A stretch of DNA of 64,000 nt from JADJVL01 sp046331545 (GTDB lineage Bacteria > Acidobacteriota > Holophagae > Holophagales > Holophagaceae). Each line of letters starts with the position of its first letter. The first letter of the stretch is position 1. The notes under the pieces are model-generated. The model was not told the origin of the DNA and did not search any database. It worked only from the letters and a program-made list of their open reading frames with translations. Positions 19,771-28,223 of the stretch are shown piece after piece. The position numbers were made by a program, and so were the translations under genes. Location of the stretch: positions 2,976,001-3,040,000 of the forward strand of contig JAXLQR010000002.1 of assembly GCA_046331545.1 (NCBI GenBank). The letters are read 5' to 3'.

Positions 19771-21677
19771 GGCCGCGGCCCTTCGGACTGGTCCACGTCC
19801 TCGTCCTCGGGATCGCCGGCCTTGGCGGGCTGTGCCTCCCCGGCGGCGGTCCCGCCCTCCTTGGCGAGTTCGGCCCGCAGCGCGGAGAGGCGCTTCTCCA
19901 GGCCCTTGCGGTCCGGGAAGGAGAAGGCCAGGGCCCGTTCCCACTGCTCGGCGGCTTCGCCCTTGCGGCCGAGCTTGAGCAGGGTCTCGCCCAGGTGCTT
20001 GCGCACTTCCGGACTGTAGGGGTTGAGCTCGGACGCGCGGCGCAGGGCCTTCTCGGACTCGGCGTACCGGCCCTGCTTGAACAGCACCCAGCCCCAGGAG
20101 TCCTGGACGCTGCCGTTCTGGGGATCCTTCTCGACCGAGGCGCCGATGAGGCGCGCGGCCTCCTCCAGGTCGCCGCCCCGCTCCAGGAGGAGGTAGCCGA
20201 GATTGTTCTGGAGGGTCGGGTGGTCCGGGGCCAGGGCCTGGGCCCGGCGCAGCACGGCGATGGCCTCCTCGTAGCGGCCGAGCTGGTCGAGGACGTTGGA
20301 CTCGAGCAGGAGCAGGTTCAGGTTCGGGGCGGCCCGGAGGGCCTTGGCCGATTCCAGGACCGCGAGGCAGCCCTTCCAGTCCTTGAACTCCGCCAGGGCG
20401 CTGGCGCGGGCCTCCCGCTCCAGCAGGGCGAGGGCCTGCCGGGAGGGCTTCCGGCTGAAGAGGCCCTCGTCGAAGAGCCCCGGCGGGATCTCCTTCGCCT
20501 GCTGGAAGAGCCCCGTCCTCGGGAAGCGCTCCATCCCGTCCCGCAGCGCCGTCCGCGCCTCCTTCCAGCGCTGCAGCCGGAGGAGGGCCTGGGCGCGCAG
20601 GGCGAGCAGGTCGCCGCTGTCCGGAGTCTCCTTCCAGGCCGCGAGCTGGTCCAGGAGGTCCTGGTCCCGCCCCTGCAGGTAGAGGCAGACCCCCAGCAGG
20701 CTGCGGACGCCGTCCGCGAGGTTGCCGCTGTCGGCGGTGTTGGAGGCCTCGGGCAGGGTCTCCCGCCACTTGGCCTCGGCCTCGGCGTAGCGCCCCAGGT
20801 TCATGAGGCAGAGGGCCTGGTTGTAGCGGACCCTCGGCGTGGCGCGAAGGGCCTCGGCGGTGGCGAGGTTCTTCAGGGCCTCCTCGAAGCGCTGGGTGCG
20901 CACCTGGACGAGGGCCACGTTCTCCCACACCGCCGGCTCGGTGGGCAGGTGGCGGGCGAGGAGCAGGAAGCTCTCCTCCGCGTGGGCGAGGTAGCCGGCG
21001 TTGATCTGGTCGCGCGCCAGCTCCTCCAGCATGCGGAGCTGCCGCCCTTCCGGCAGGCGCGCGCGGCACATGGCCAGCACGGCCTCCCGGCGCCCCTCGT
21101 AGCTGCCCGTCTCCTTCGCCTGGGCGAAGGCCCGCTCCCAGGCCAGGATCACGGAGGGGCGCAGGCGGCCCACCTGGAGCCAGGCCCTCAGCGCCGTGTC
21201 CCGGTCCTTCAGGTTCTCCGAGACCTCCGCGAGCCGGGCCCAGAGCTCCGGGTCGGTGAAGAGGAGGGTGGTGGCGTGGAGGAGGGCCTTCTTCGCCTCC
21301 GGCAGGGCGTCGGGATCTCCCTGGGCGCGCCGGTATTCGAGGAGGCCGAGGTTCGCGGCCATCTCCGCGTTCTGGGGCATCAGCTCGCAGGCCTTCCGGG
21401 CGCTGGCGAGGGCCCCGGGCAGGTCCCCTTCCTCCGCCAGGGCCTCGCTGAGGCGGAGGTGGGCCTCGCCGCTCCCGGGCACCAGGGCGATCACCTTCCG
21501 GTAGAGGGCGGCCGCACCGGCCGGATCGTCGCCGCCGCTGCGCCGCTGGAGGGCGCGGGCCTGCACCATGAGGGTGCGCGGATCCTCCTGGGAGGAGGCC
21601 TGCGCCCCGGCGGGGCCCGCGACCAGGAGGGCGGCCGCCAGCAGGCCGGAGCGGAGGGCGGGGAAGGCTGGGGGCAC
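19767..21677 (-). CDS. Secreted TPR-repeat protein
   Basis: This 636-residue protein has a signal peptide near the N-terminus (LRSGLLAAALLVAGPAGAQA). It is followed by many tetratricopeptide repeats, clear at about 45-130 (GEAHLRLSEALAEEGDLPGALASARKA) and at the C-terminal end (QNNLGYLLLERGGDLEEAARLI; RRASELNPYSPEVRKHLGETL). It should be a periplasmic scaffold for protein contacts; partners are unknown. No ATG precedes the signal peptide, so a GTG start at 21677 was chosen, without a strong ribosome-binding site. It lies 17 bp downstream of aroB in the minus-strand run. Confidence 0.8.
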   Translation of the reverse strand: MPPAFPALRSGLLAAALLVAGPAGAQASSQEDPRTLMVQARALQRRSGGDDPAGAAALYRKVIALVPGSGEAHLRLSEALAEEGDLPGALASARKACELMPQNAEMAANLGLLEYRRAQGDPDALPEAKKALLHATTLLFTDPELWARLAEVSENLKDRDTALRAWLQVGRLRPSVILAWERAFAQAKETGSYEGRREAVLAMCRARLPEGRQLRMLEELARDQINAGYLAHAEESFLLLARHLPTEPAVWENVALVQVRTQRFEEALKNLATAEALRATPRVRYNQALCLMNLGRYAEAEAKWRETLPEASNTADSGNLADGVRSLLGVCLYLQGRDQDLLDQLAAWKETPDSGDLLALRAQALLRLQRWKEARTALRDGMERFPRTGLFQQAKEIPPGLFDEGLFSRKPSRQALALLEREARASALAEFKDWKGCLAVLESAKALRAAPNLNLLLLESNVLDQLGRYEEAIAVLRRAQALAPDHPTLQNNLGYLLLERGGDLEEAARLIGASVEKDPQNGSVQDSWGWVLFKQGRYAESEKALRRASELNPYSPEVRKHLGETLLKLGRKGEAAEQWERALAFSFPDRKGLEKRLSALRAELAKEGGTAAGEAQPAKAGDPEDEDVDQSEGPRP

Positions 21678-21694
21678 GGAGGGCTCGCGGGAGG

Positions 21695-22765
21695 TCAGGG
21701 GGCCGGAGGGACGCGCCGTTCCAGGAGGCGCGCGGCCATCCGGCGGTGGGGTCCTTCCCACGCGTCGGGGGACAGGGGCCGGATGTCCGCCCGGCGTCCC
21801 GGGGCGGGGAGAATGCAGTGTAGCTCCATAGGGCCCGCCGCCCCCGGGGAAGGCGCCGCGGCGGCGGTCTTCTTGTCCCGGAGGAGGAAAGGGCGGCAGG
21901 CATCGAAGGGTGCGACCAGGCCCGCCAGAGGTTCCAGTCGCGCGACCAGGGCCTCCGTCAGCGCGGGCGGGAAGGCCGGCAGGCCCTCGGCCTCGGCGAG
22001 GTCCAGGGCCGCCAGGAGCCCGAGTCCCACGGCTTCGCCGTGGAGGAGCCGGAAGCCGGAGGCCGCCTCCAGGGCGTGGCCGAGGGTGTGGCCCAGGTTG
22101 AGGAGGCGGCGTTCGCCGCGCTCCTTCGGATCGCGGTGGACGATCTCGGCCTTCAGGCGCAGGGCCCGGGCCATGTCCGCCGATCCGGGGGCCTTCGACG
22201 CCAGCAGGGCCGCGGCCCACGTCGCGTCGCCCTCCACCAGGGCCATCTTGAGCACCTCCCAGAAGCCGCTCTCCCGCTGCCGGGCCGGCAGGGTGTCCAG
22301 GAAGGCGCGGCAGGCCACCAGGCGCGCCGGGGGATGGAAGGCCCCCGCGAGGTTCTTCCCCGCCGCGAGATTCACGCCGGTCTTGCCGCCCAGCCCGGCG
22401 TCCACCTGGGAGAGCAGGGTGGTGGGCCAGCTGTGCCAGGCCACGCCCCGGAGGTAGAGCGCGGCGGCGAGGCCGGCCATGTCCGTGAGCACGCCGCCCC
22501 CCGCCGCCACCACCGTGGCGTCGCGGTGGAGGGGCAGGGCGGCCCAGCCCTCCAGCCACGGCAGCAGGCGCTCCAGGCGCTTGGCGTCCTCGGAGGTCTC
22601 GACGAAGCGGCTGCCCTCGGGCACCGGCAGGCCGGCGTCCCGCCAGGCCGACTCCACCGCGCGGTCCGCCACCAGCACCCAGGGCCCCGCGGGCAGCAGG
22701 GCCGGATCGGGCGCCTCGACGGCGAAGACCTCGGTGGGAAATCCCGGCGGGAGGTCCAGCCTCAC
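21695..22765 (-). CDS. aroB: 3-Dehydroquinate synthase
   Basis: This 356-residue enzyme makes 3-dehydroquinate from DAHP in the shikimate pathway. The NAD-binding run GGGVLTDMAGLAAALYLRG, the LLSQVDAGLGGKTGVN stretch and the metal ligands in RLKAEIVHRD, NLGHTLGHALE and LHGEAVGLG are present. The GTG start overlaps the stop of the upstream peptidase (GTGA). Bacterial aroB usually sits next to aroK; here shikimate kinase is 8 kb away, fused to ThiE. The last 45 residues are poorly conserved and Arg/Pro-rich. Confidence 0.93.
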   Translation of the reverse strand: MRLDLPPGFPTEVFAVEAPDPALLPAGPWVLVADRAVESAWRDAGLPVPEGSRFVETSEDAKRLERLLPWLEGWAALPLHRDATVVAAGGGVLTDMAGLAAALYLRGVAWHSWPTTLLSQVDAGLGGKTGVNLAAGKNLAGAFHPPARLVACRAFLDTLPARQRESGFWEVLKMALVEGDATWAAALLASKAPGSADMARALRLKAEIVHRDPKERGERRLLNLGHTLGHALEAASGFRLLHGEAVGLGLLAALDLAEAEGLPAFPPALTEALVARLEPLAGLVAPFDACRPFLLRDKKTAAAAPSPGAAGPMELHCILPAPGRRADIRPLSPDAWEGPHRRMAARLLERRVPPAP

Positions 22766-24567
22766 GGACGGCCCTTGAGGGTGGCCTCCGACTGCATGGG
22801 GGCGTCGCCCCGCAGCCAGCGCACCACCACCTTGTCGCCGGGCTTGAAGGCGCCGAGGGCGGCCATGTAGTCCTGGATGTCCCGGATGGGGCGCCCGCCG
22901 AACTCCACGATGATGTCGCCCCCCTGCAGGCCGATGGATTCCGCGGTGCCGCCGGCGCTGACGCCGGTGATGCGGAAGCCCTTGGGGTTGGCGGCGTAGT
23001 CGGGCAGCGTCCCGAAGGCGATGCGCATGGGGGAGCCCAGGGCCTTGGGTGGCTTGGCGGTCTCGGGGTCGAAGGCCGGAACCTGGGGCGCCGCCGCGAG
23101 GTCCTTCACCACCGAGACGGCGAAGGAGGCCAGGGTGGCCATGCCCGCGGCGTTGATCTTCTCGGCGGTGTCGCTGGGCCGGTGGTAGTCCGCGTGCAGG
23201 CCGGTGAAGAAGAAGAAGGTGGGGATGCGCTGGGCCGCGAAGCTCATGTGGTCCGAGCCGCCGGCGGGCAGGCCGTCGCCGCCCTGCACGTCGAGGCCCG
23301 CGGGCGCCAGGGCCTTCGCGCGCTCGAAGGCGGCCTTGGGCGCGCCGTAGGCGCCGAGCTGCAGCGTGGGCTTCGCGGGGTCCAGGCGGCCCACCATGTC
23401 GAAGTTCACCATGAAGCGGATCCGGTCCCGGGGTTCCGAGGGGTGCTGCAGCCACCACGCGGAGCCCAGCAGCCCCTCCTCCTCGCCGGGGAAATGGAGG
23501 AAGACCACCGAGCGCTTCGGCCGCGCGGCCTTGAGCTCCCGGGCCACCTCCAGGGTGAGGGCGGTGCCGGAGGCGTTGTCGTCGGCGCCGGGATGGGGGG
23601 CCTTCTTCGCGTCCCCGGCGGCCATGCTGTGGCGGCCCGAAGTCCCCAGGTGGTCCAGGTGGGCTCCGACCACGACGGCCTCGTCCCGCAGCCGGGGGTC
23701 GGACCCGCGGAGCCGGGCGGCCACCAGCGGCAGCTGGGCCTCCTCCCGGCGGAGCTTGAGGGCGAGGTTCAGGTAGGACCAGGGCGCGTAGACGTAGTCC
23801 CGGCTCTGGGGCTCGCCCGAGGCCTTGAGCTTCTCGATCCGCGCCGGCAGGTCGACGCAGACCCGGGACGCGGCGGAGACGGTCATCGTCAGGGCCGGGA
23901 AGGGCAGGGGGGCGGCCCCGTCCATGCGGGCCATGGGGGCCACCGCGTCCCCCTCCTCGAGGAAGATCACGGCCTCGGGCCGGGCGGTGATGAGGGCCTT
24001 GGCCCGGGCCAGCATGGACGTCTCCAGCGGCGAGGCGTGGGGCGCGGCGGAGGCGGGCACCTCCCGCAGCATCATCACCACCTTGCCCCGCAGGTCCAGG
24101 CCGTCCAGGTCGTGCCGGGCCGGCTCGCCGAGGCCGTAGCCCGCGAAGACGAGGGCCTTGTAGCGGAAGCTGTCCTCCCCGCTGGCCCAGAGGACCTCCA
24201 CGTCCTTCCCCCAGGCCAGGGCGTGGGGCTGGCCGTCGCCGAAGGTGAGGTCGGCGGAGGCCTCCTCCCGCACCACCGCGGTGGGGAAGGGCATGCGGAG
24301 GACCTGCACCGGCAGGCCCAGCGCCTTGTAGCGGGCGACGAGGTGCTTCGCGGCGGCCTCCAGCCCGGGTTCGCCATTGCCGCGCCCCTGGAGGGCGGGG
24401 GAGGCGAGGTAGGCCACGTCCTCGCGGAGGCGCGCCTCGGCCGCCCGGAGGCCGGCGGCGGGGGCCTTCCCGACGAGGGCGGCCTGGGGCCGGGACGGCG
24501 GGGCCTGGGCCACCAGGGCGAGGGCGGCCAGAGGGATCAGGGCGAGGCGCGGGCGGAGGGAGGTCAC
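22762..24567 (-). CDS. Secreted M28 aminopeptidase with PA and PDZ domains
   Basis: This 601-residue enzyme has a signal peptide (LALIPLAALALVAQA), a PA-type insert (about 100-230) and an M28 zinc peptidase domain. Metal ligands are visible in GAHLDHLG, HPGADDNASG, FPGEEEGLLGS, NFDMVGR and DYHRPSD. A C-terminal PDZ domain (FRITGVSAGGTAESIGLQGGDIIVEFGG) is typical of this subclass of periplasmic aminopeptidases. It probably trims peptides in the periplasm. It is 14 bp downstream of the NYN gene and overlaps aroB. Confidence 0.93.
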   Translation of the reverse strand: MTSLRPRLALIPLAALALVAQAPPSRPQAALVGKAPAAGLRAAEARLREDVAYLASPALQGRGNGEPGLEAAAKHLVARYKALGLPVQVLRMPFPTAVVREEASADLTFGDGQPHALAWGKDVEVLWASGEDSFRYKALVFAGYGLGEPARHDLDGLDLRGKVVMMLREVPASAAPHASPLETSMLARAKALITARPEAVIFLEEGDAVAPMARMDGAAPLPFPALTMTVSAASRVCVDLPARIEKLKASGEPQSRDYVYAPWSYLNLALKLRREEAQLPLVAARLRGSDPRLRDEAVVVGAHLDHLGTSGRHSMAAGDAKKAPHPGADDNASGTALTLEVARELKAARPKRSVVFLHFPGEEEGLLGSAWWLQHPSEPRDRIRFMVNFDMVGRLDPAKPTLQLGAYGAPKAAFERAKALAPAGLDVQGGDGLPAGGSDHMSFAAQRIPTFFFFTGLHADYHRPSDTAEKINAAGMATLASFAVSVVKDLAAAPQVPAFDPETAKPPKALGSPMRIAFGTLPDYAANPKGFRITGVSAGGTAESIGLQGGDIIVEFGGRPIRDIQDYMAALGAFKPGDKVVVRWLRGDAPMQSEATLKGRP

Positions 24568-24581
24568 GGAGGCTCCAGGGA

Positions 24582-25082
24582 TCAGTCGTAGGCGCCGGCA
24601 CTGTCCTTGCGGATGCGGTCCAGGGCGGCGTCCAGCTCATGGTAGCGGTCGGAGGCGTCCATCACGCGGCTGGCCATGGCGCTGCGGAAGCCCGCCACCT
24701 CCACGCGGACGCCCTTCTGGGCCAGGGCCTGCAGGGGATAGGCGAAGTCCTCGTCGCCGCTCACGAGGATCGCCACGTCCACGGCGTCGGCGTAGGCCAG
24801 CAGGTCGGTGGCGATCTCCACCTCCAGGCGGGCGCGGCGGGTGCCGTCCTTCTCGGTCTTCACGGGCTTCTGCACCACCCGGAAGCCATTGCGGCGCAGC
24901 CAGTGCAGGAAGCCCCGCTGGCGGTCCGCGGCCTCGTCCACGCCGGTGTAGAAGAAGGCGCGCACCAGCTCGCGGCCCTCGGCGAGGTGGGCGAGGAGCC
25001 TGCCGTAGTCCAGCTCGAGGCCCAGCTGCTTGGCGGAGTGGAAGAGGTTGTTGCCGTCGATGAAAACGATGCAGCGCGTCAT
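24582..25082 (-). CDS. NYN-domain (LabA/DUF88-type) putative ribonuclease
   Basis: This 166-residue single-domain protein begins MTRCIVFIDGNNLFHSAK, the first acidic motif of the NYN/PIN-like nuclease fold. It has further acidic sites in EVEIATDLLAYADAVDVAIL and VSGDEDFAYPLQ. The aspartate set is complete for metal-dependent RNA cleavage. Bacterial targets are unknown. It is first in the NYN-M28-aroB-TPR run. Confidence 0.88.
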   Translation of the reverse strand: MTRCIVFIDGNNLFHSAKQLGLELDYGRLLAHLAEGRELVRAFFYTGVDEAADRQRGFLHWLRRNGFRVVQKPVKTEKDGTRRARLEVEIATDLLAYADAVDVAILVSGDEDFAYPLQALAQKGVRVEVAGFRSAMASRVMDASDRYHELDAALDRIRKDSAGAYD

Positions 25083-25277
25083 GAGCAAGCCTGGGAGGGA
25101 AGGGAGGATGGCGGAATCTGGACCCAGGTCGGGGAGGTCTCGCGTATGCGCGAAGCGGATACCGAGAACACGATGCAGCGCATGGGGACCTTCCGATGGG
25201 CGTCTGAATGGCGCCCTGCGCGGCGTCGCGGCGCACGGCGAGCTTCCATCATGCCACGAGGCACGTATCATGGCCCG

Positions 25278-27065
25278 ATGGCGAACGGCGACGGCTTCTT
25301 CCAGAGCGACCAGGTGGAGGGCCGGGAGCTCCGCCACGCGCTGCTCTTCCGGCTGCTGGGCTACCTGCGGCCCTACTGGGCGGGCCTCCTGGCGCTGCTG
25401 CTCCTGATGGTGGCCTCCGCCTTCCTGGAGGTGCTGCCCTCGGAGTTCACCCTGCGCCTCATCGACCACCACCTGGCCAGGGGAAGCATGGCCGGCTCCG
25501 GCGGGCTGGTGCTCGCCTTCCTGGGCTTCCTGCTCCTGGGCTTCCTCGTGCAGGCGGCGCGCTACGGGCTGCTGGCCTGGGTGGGCCAGCGGGCCATGCT
25601 GGACCTGCGGATGCAGCTCTTCACGCACCTGATGAAGCGCAGCACCCACTTCTTCCACCGCAACCCCGTGGGCCGGCTGATGACCCGGGTCACCAGCGAC
25701 GTCCAGAACCTCAACGAGATGTTCTCCAGCGGCTTCGTGGCCATCGTCGGGGACGCCCTCTCCCTGCTGGCCATCGTGGTGTGGATGTACACCAAGCATG
25801 CGGGACTGGCCACGGTGGCGCTGGGGATCATGCCCTTCCTGCTGGTGGCCACGGAGGTCTTCCGCCGCCGCGCCGGGGACGCCTTCCGGGAGACCCAGGG
25901 GCGGTACGCGGCGATCCAGGCCTACCTGCAGGAGCAGCTCAGCGGCATGAGCCTGGTGCAGCTCAACGCCCAGGAGGCCCGCAGCGGCGCGCAGTTCGGG
26001 GAGCTGAACCGCAGCTACCTGGAGGCCTTCCTCAAGACCATCTTCGCCTACGCGGTCTTCTTCCCCGTGGTGGAGTTCATCACATCGGCGACGCTGGCGG
26101 CGCTGATCTTCTACGGCGGCATCCAGCTCCAGGCCGGCGCGCTCACCTGGGGCCTGCTCTTCGCGTTCATCCAGCAGAGCGGCCGCTTCTTCCGGCCCAT
26201 CCGGGAGCTGGCGGAGCGCTACAACGTCATGCAGACCGCCATGGCCAGCAGCGAGCGCATCTTCAAGCTCCTGGACAACCGGGAGGAGATCCGCGAGGCC
26301 CAGGACCCGAAGCCGGCGTCCTTCCAGCGGGAGATCCGCTTCGAGGACGTCTCCTTCGCCTACGACGAGGGCGGGCGGAAGGTCGTGCAGGAGCTCGGCG
26401 GCGTCATCCCGAAGGGGAAGCGCATCGCGGTGGTGGGCCATACCGGCGCGGGGAAGAGCACGCTCATCAACCTGCTCATGCGCTTCTACGACGTGGCCTC
26501 GGGCCGCATCACCGTGGACGGCGTGGACGTGCGGGAGCTGGGGCTGAAGGGGCTGCGCGGCCTCTTCGGCCTGGTGCTGCAGGATGTCTTCATCTTCAGC
26601 GGCAGCCTCGAGGAGAACATCATCCTGGGCCGGGAGAAGGACGCGGCGCGCCTGGCCTCGGTGCTGGCCCAGAGCCAGCTCCAGACGCTGGTGTCGCGCC
26701 TGCCCGAGGGCCTCGGGACCCAGGTGGGCGAGCGGGGCCAGAAGCTCAGCGCCGGCGAGCGCCAGCTCGTGGCCTTCGCGCGGATGCTCTACCAGGAGCC
26801 GGAGATCCTGCTCCTCGACGAGGCCACCGCCAACATCGACAGCGAGACCGAGCACCGCATCCAGGCCGTGGTGGAGCACGTCAGCCACCGCATGACGACG
26901 TTCACCATCGCCCACCGCCTCAGCACCATCAAGGACGCCGACGAGATCTGGGTCATGGACCAGGGCCGCATCGTCGAGCGCGGCAGCCATGACGGCCTCA
27001 TCGCCCAGGACGGGCACTACGCGAAGCTGGTGCGGCTGCAGTTCGCGGAGGAGGAGGCGGCGTGA
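25278..27065 (+). CDS. ABC exporter half-transporter (MsbA/MDR type)
   Basis: This 595-residue protein is a fused transmembrane and ATPase half-transporter that works as a dimer. Six hydrophobic segments occupy about residues 25-310. The ATPase domain has Walker A GHTGAGKST, Q-loop LVLQDVFIF, signature LSAGERQL, Walker B ILLLDEATANID and the TIAHRLST switch histidine. Family members flip lipids or export drugs and peptides; substrate unknown. The ATG at 25278 gives a typical length; an ATG at 25251 is also in frame. It converges with cydB across a heptamer-repeat spacer. Confidence 0.93.
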   Translation: MANGDGFFQSDQVEGRELRHALLFRLLGYLRPYWAGLLALLLLMVASAFLEVLPSEFTLRLIDHHLARGSMAGSGGLVLAFLGFLLLGFLVQAARYGLLAWVGQRAMLDLRMQLFTHLMKRSTHFFHRNPVGRLMTRVTSDVQNLNEMFSSGFVAIVGDALSLLAIVVWMYTKHAGLATVALGIMPFLLVATEVFRRRAGDAFRETQGRYAAIQAYLQEQLSGMSLVQLNAQEARSGAQFGELNRSYLEAFLKTIFAYAVFFPVVEFITSATLAALIFYGGIQLQAGALTWGLLFAFIQQSGRFFRPIRELAERYNVMQTAMASSERIFKLLDNREEIREAQDPKPASFQREIRFEDVSFAYDEGGRKVVQELGGVIPKGKRIAVVGHTGAGKSTLINLLMRFYDVASGRITVDGVDVRELGLKGLRGLFGLVLQDVFIFSGSLEENIILGREKDAARLASVLAQSQLQTLVSRLPEGLGTQVGERGQKLSAGERQLVAFARMLYQEPEILLLDEATANIDSETEHRIQAVVEHVSHRMTTFTIAHRLSTIKDADEIWVMDQGRIVERGSHDGLIAQDGHYAKLVRLQFAEEEAA

Positions 27066-27163
27066 AGGCTTGGGCTCTGGGCTCTGGGCTCTAGGCTCTA
27101 GCCAAGCGCTCGAAGAAGGCCCAAAGCCCAAAGCCCAAAGCCCACAGCCCACAGCCCACAGCC
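27066..27163. repeat. Fold-back heptamer array, TGGGCTC type
   Basis: The left arm (27071-27098) has four heptamers: TGGGCTC three times, then TAGGCTC. The right arm (about 27119-27166) has seven units in the complementary sense: GGCCCAA, AGCCCAA twice, AGCCCAC three times, AGCCTCA. Together they can fold into a long hairpin with many registers. The array separates the convergent ABC exporter and cydB genes and could act as a bidirectional transcription stop. The same heptamer recurs at 48401-48515. Confidence 0.8.
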
Positions 27164-28210
27164 TCAGTACCCTTCCCCCTCCCCCGCCGGCCGCACCTTC
27201 CCGCGGTGGAGCCGGAACAGCACGGTGAGGTAGGTGATGGCCAGGGGCAGGCCGACGAACCACCAGCCGAGGCCGGTGCGCAGGCTGGCCTCGCTGCTGG
27301 CGCTGTTGAAGGCCGTCAGGCTCCAGGCGGGGTCGAGGCTGCTGCGCAGCATCACGGGGAAGACGCTGGCGGCGGCGGCGGCCAGGAGGCCCAGGAGGAA
27401 CGCGCCGGAGCCGAGGAAGGCCAGGAGATGCCGGCCCTGCCTCAACCCGACGGCCACGAGCACCACCCCCGCGGCCACGATCAGCGTCGCCACCACGGCC
27501 AGGGGCCGTCCGGGCAGGGCCGGGAAGAGGGCGGGGTTCACGTGGTGGGTGGCGAAGGCCACGCCAGGCCACAGCACCGCCGCTCCGATGGCCAGCTTCG
27601 GCGCAAGGGCCGCGGCGCGGTCATGCACGGGCCCCTCCGTCCGCCACGCGAGGAAGAGGCTGCCGTGGAGCAGCAGGACCGCCAGCGCGAAGACCCCCAC
27701 CAGCACCGTGTACCCGTCCAGCAGCCCCACGGGATTCGACGCCGAGAAGTCCGTGAAGAGGGGCAGGGCGAAGGTGCCATCCACGGTGATGGGCACGCCC
27801 CGCAGCACATTGCCCAGGGCCGCACCGAAGAGCACCGGCAGCGCGGCGCTGGCCAGCATGAAGGCCACGTCCCAGAAGGCCCGCCAGAGCGTCCCCTGCA
27901 CGTGGGAGCGGAACTCCAGGCTGATCCCGCGCAGGGCCAGGGCCCAGACGACGAGGAACATCGCGAGGTAGAACCCGGAGAAGCCCGTCCCCAGCACCCG
28001 CGGGAAGGCCAGGAAGAGGCTGCCGCCGCCGGCCAGGAGCCAGACCTCGTTGCCGTCCCAGAAGGGGCCGAGGGCCCCGAGGACCGTGCGGCGCTCCTCG
28101 TTGGTCCTCGCCACGGCGAGGTGCAGGGCCCCCGCGCCGAAGTCGTAGCCATCCATCACCACGTACACCGCCACCATCACGCTGCACAGCCAGAACCAGA
28201 GGGTCGCCAT
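27164..28210 (-). CDS. cydB: Cytochrome bd oxidase subunit II
   Basis: This 348-residue integral membrane protein pairs with CydA in the quinol:O2 oxidoreductase. It starts WFWLCSVMVAVYVVMDGYDFGAGAL, the conserved CydB opening, and contains GPFWDGNEVWLL and FPRVLGTGFSGFYLA. About eight to nine hydrophobic segments are visible. It follows cydA by 13 bp. No CydX-like small subunit or cydDC genes are adjacent. The last codons run into the heptamer array. Confidence 0.96.
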   Translation of the reverse strand: MATLWFWLCSVMVAVYVVMDGYDFGAGALHLAVARTNEERRTVLGALGPFWDGNEVWLLAGGGSLFLAFPRVLGTGFSGFYLAMFLVVWALALRGISLEFRSHVQGTLWRAFWDVAFMLASAALPVLFGAALGNVLRGVPITVDGTFALPLFTDFSASNPVGLLDGYTVLVGVFALAVLLLHGSLFLAWRTEGPVHDRAAALAPKLAIGAAVLWPGVAFATHHVNPALFPALPGRPLAVVATLIVAAGVVLVAVGLRQGRHLLAFLGSGAFLLGLLAAAAASVFPVMLRSSLDPAWSLTAFNSASSEASLRTGLGWWFVGLPLAITYLTVLFRLHRGKVRPAGEGEGY

Positions 28211-28223
28211 GGTGCGCTCCAGA

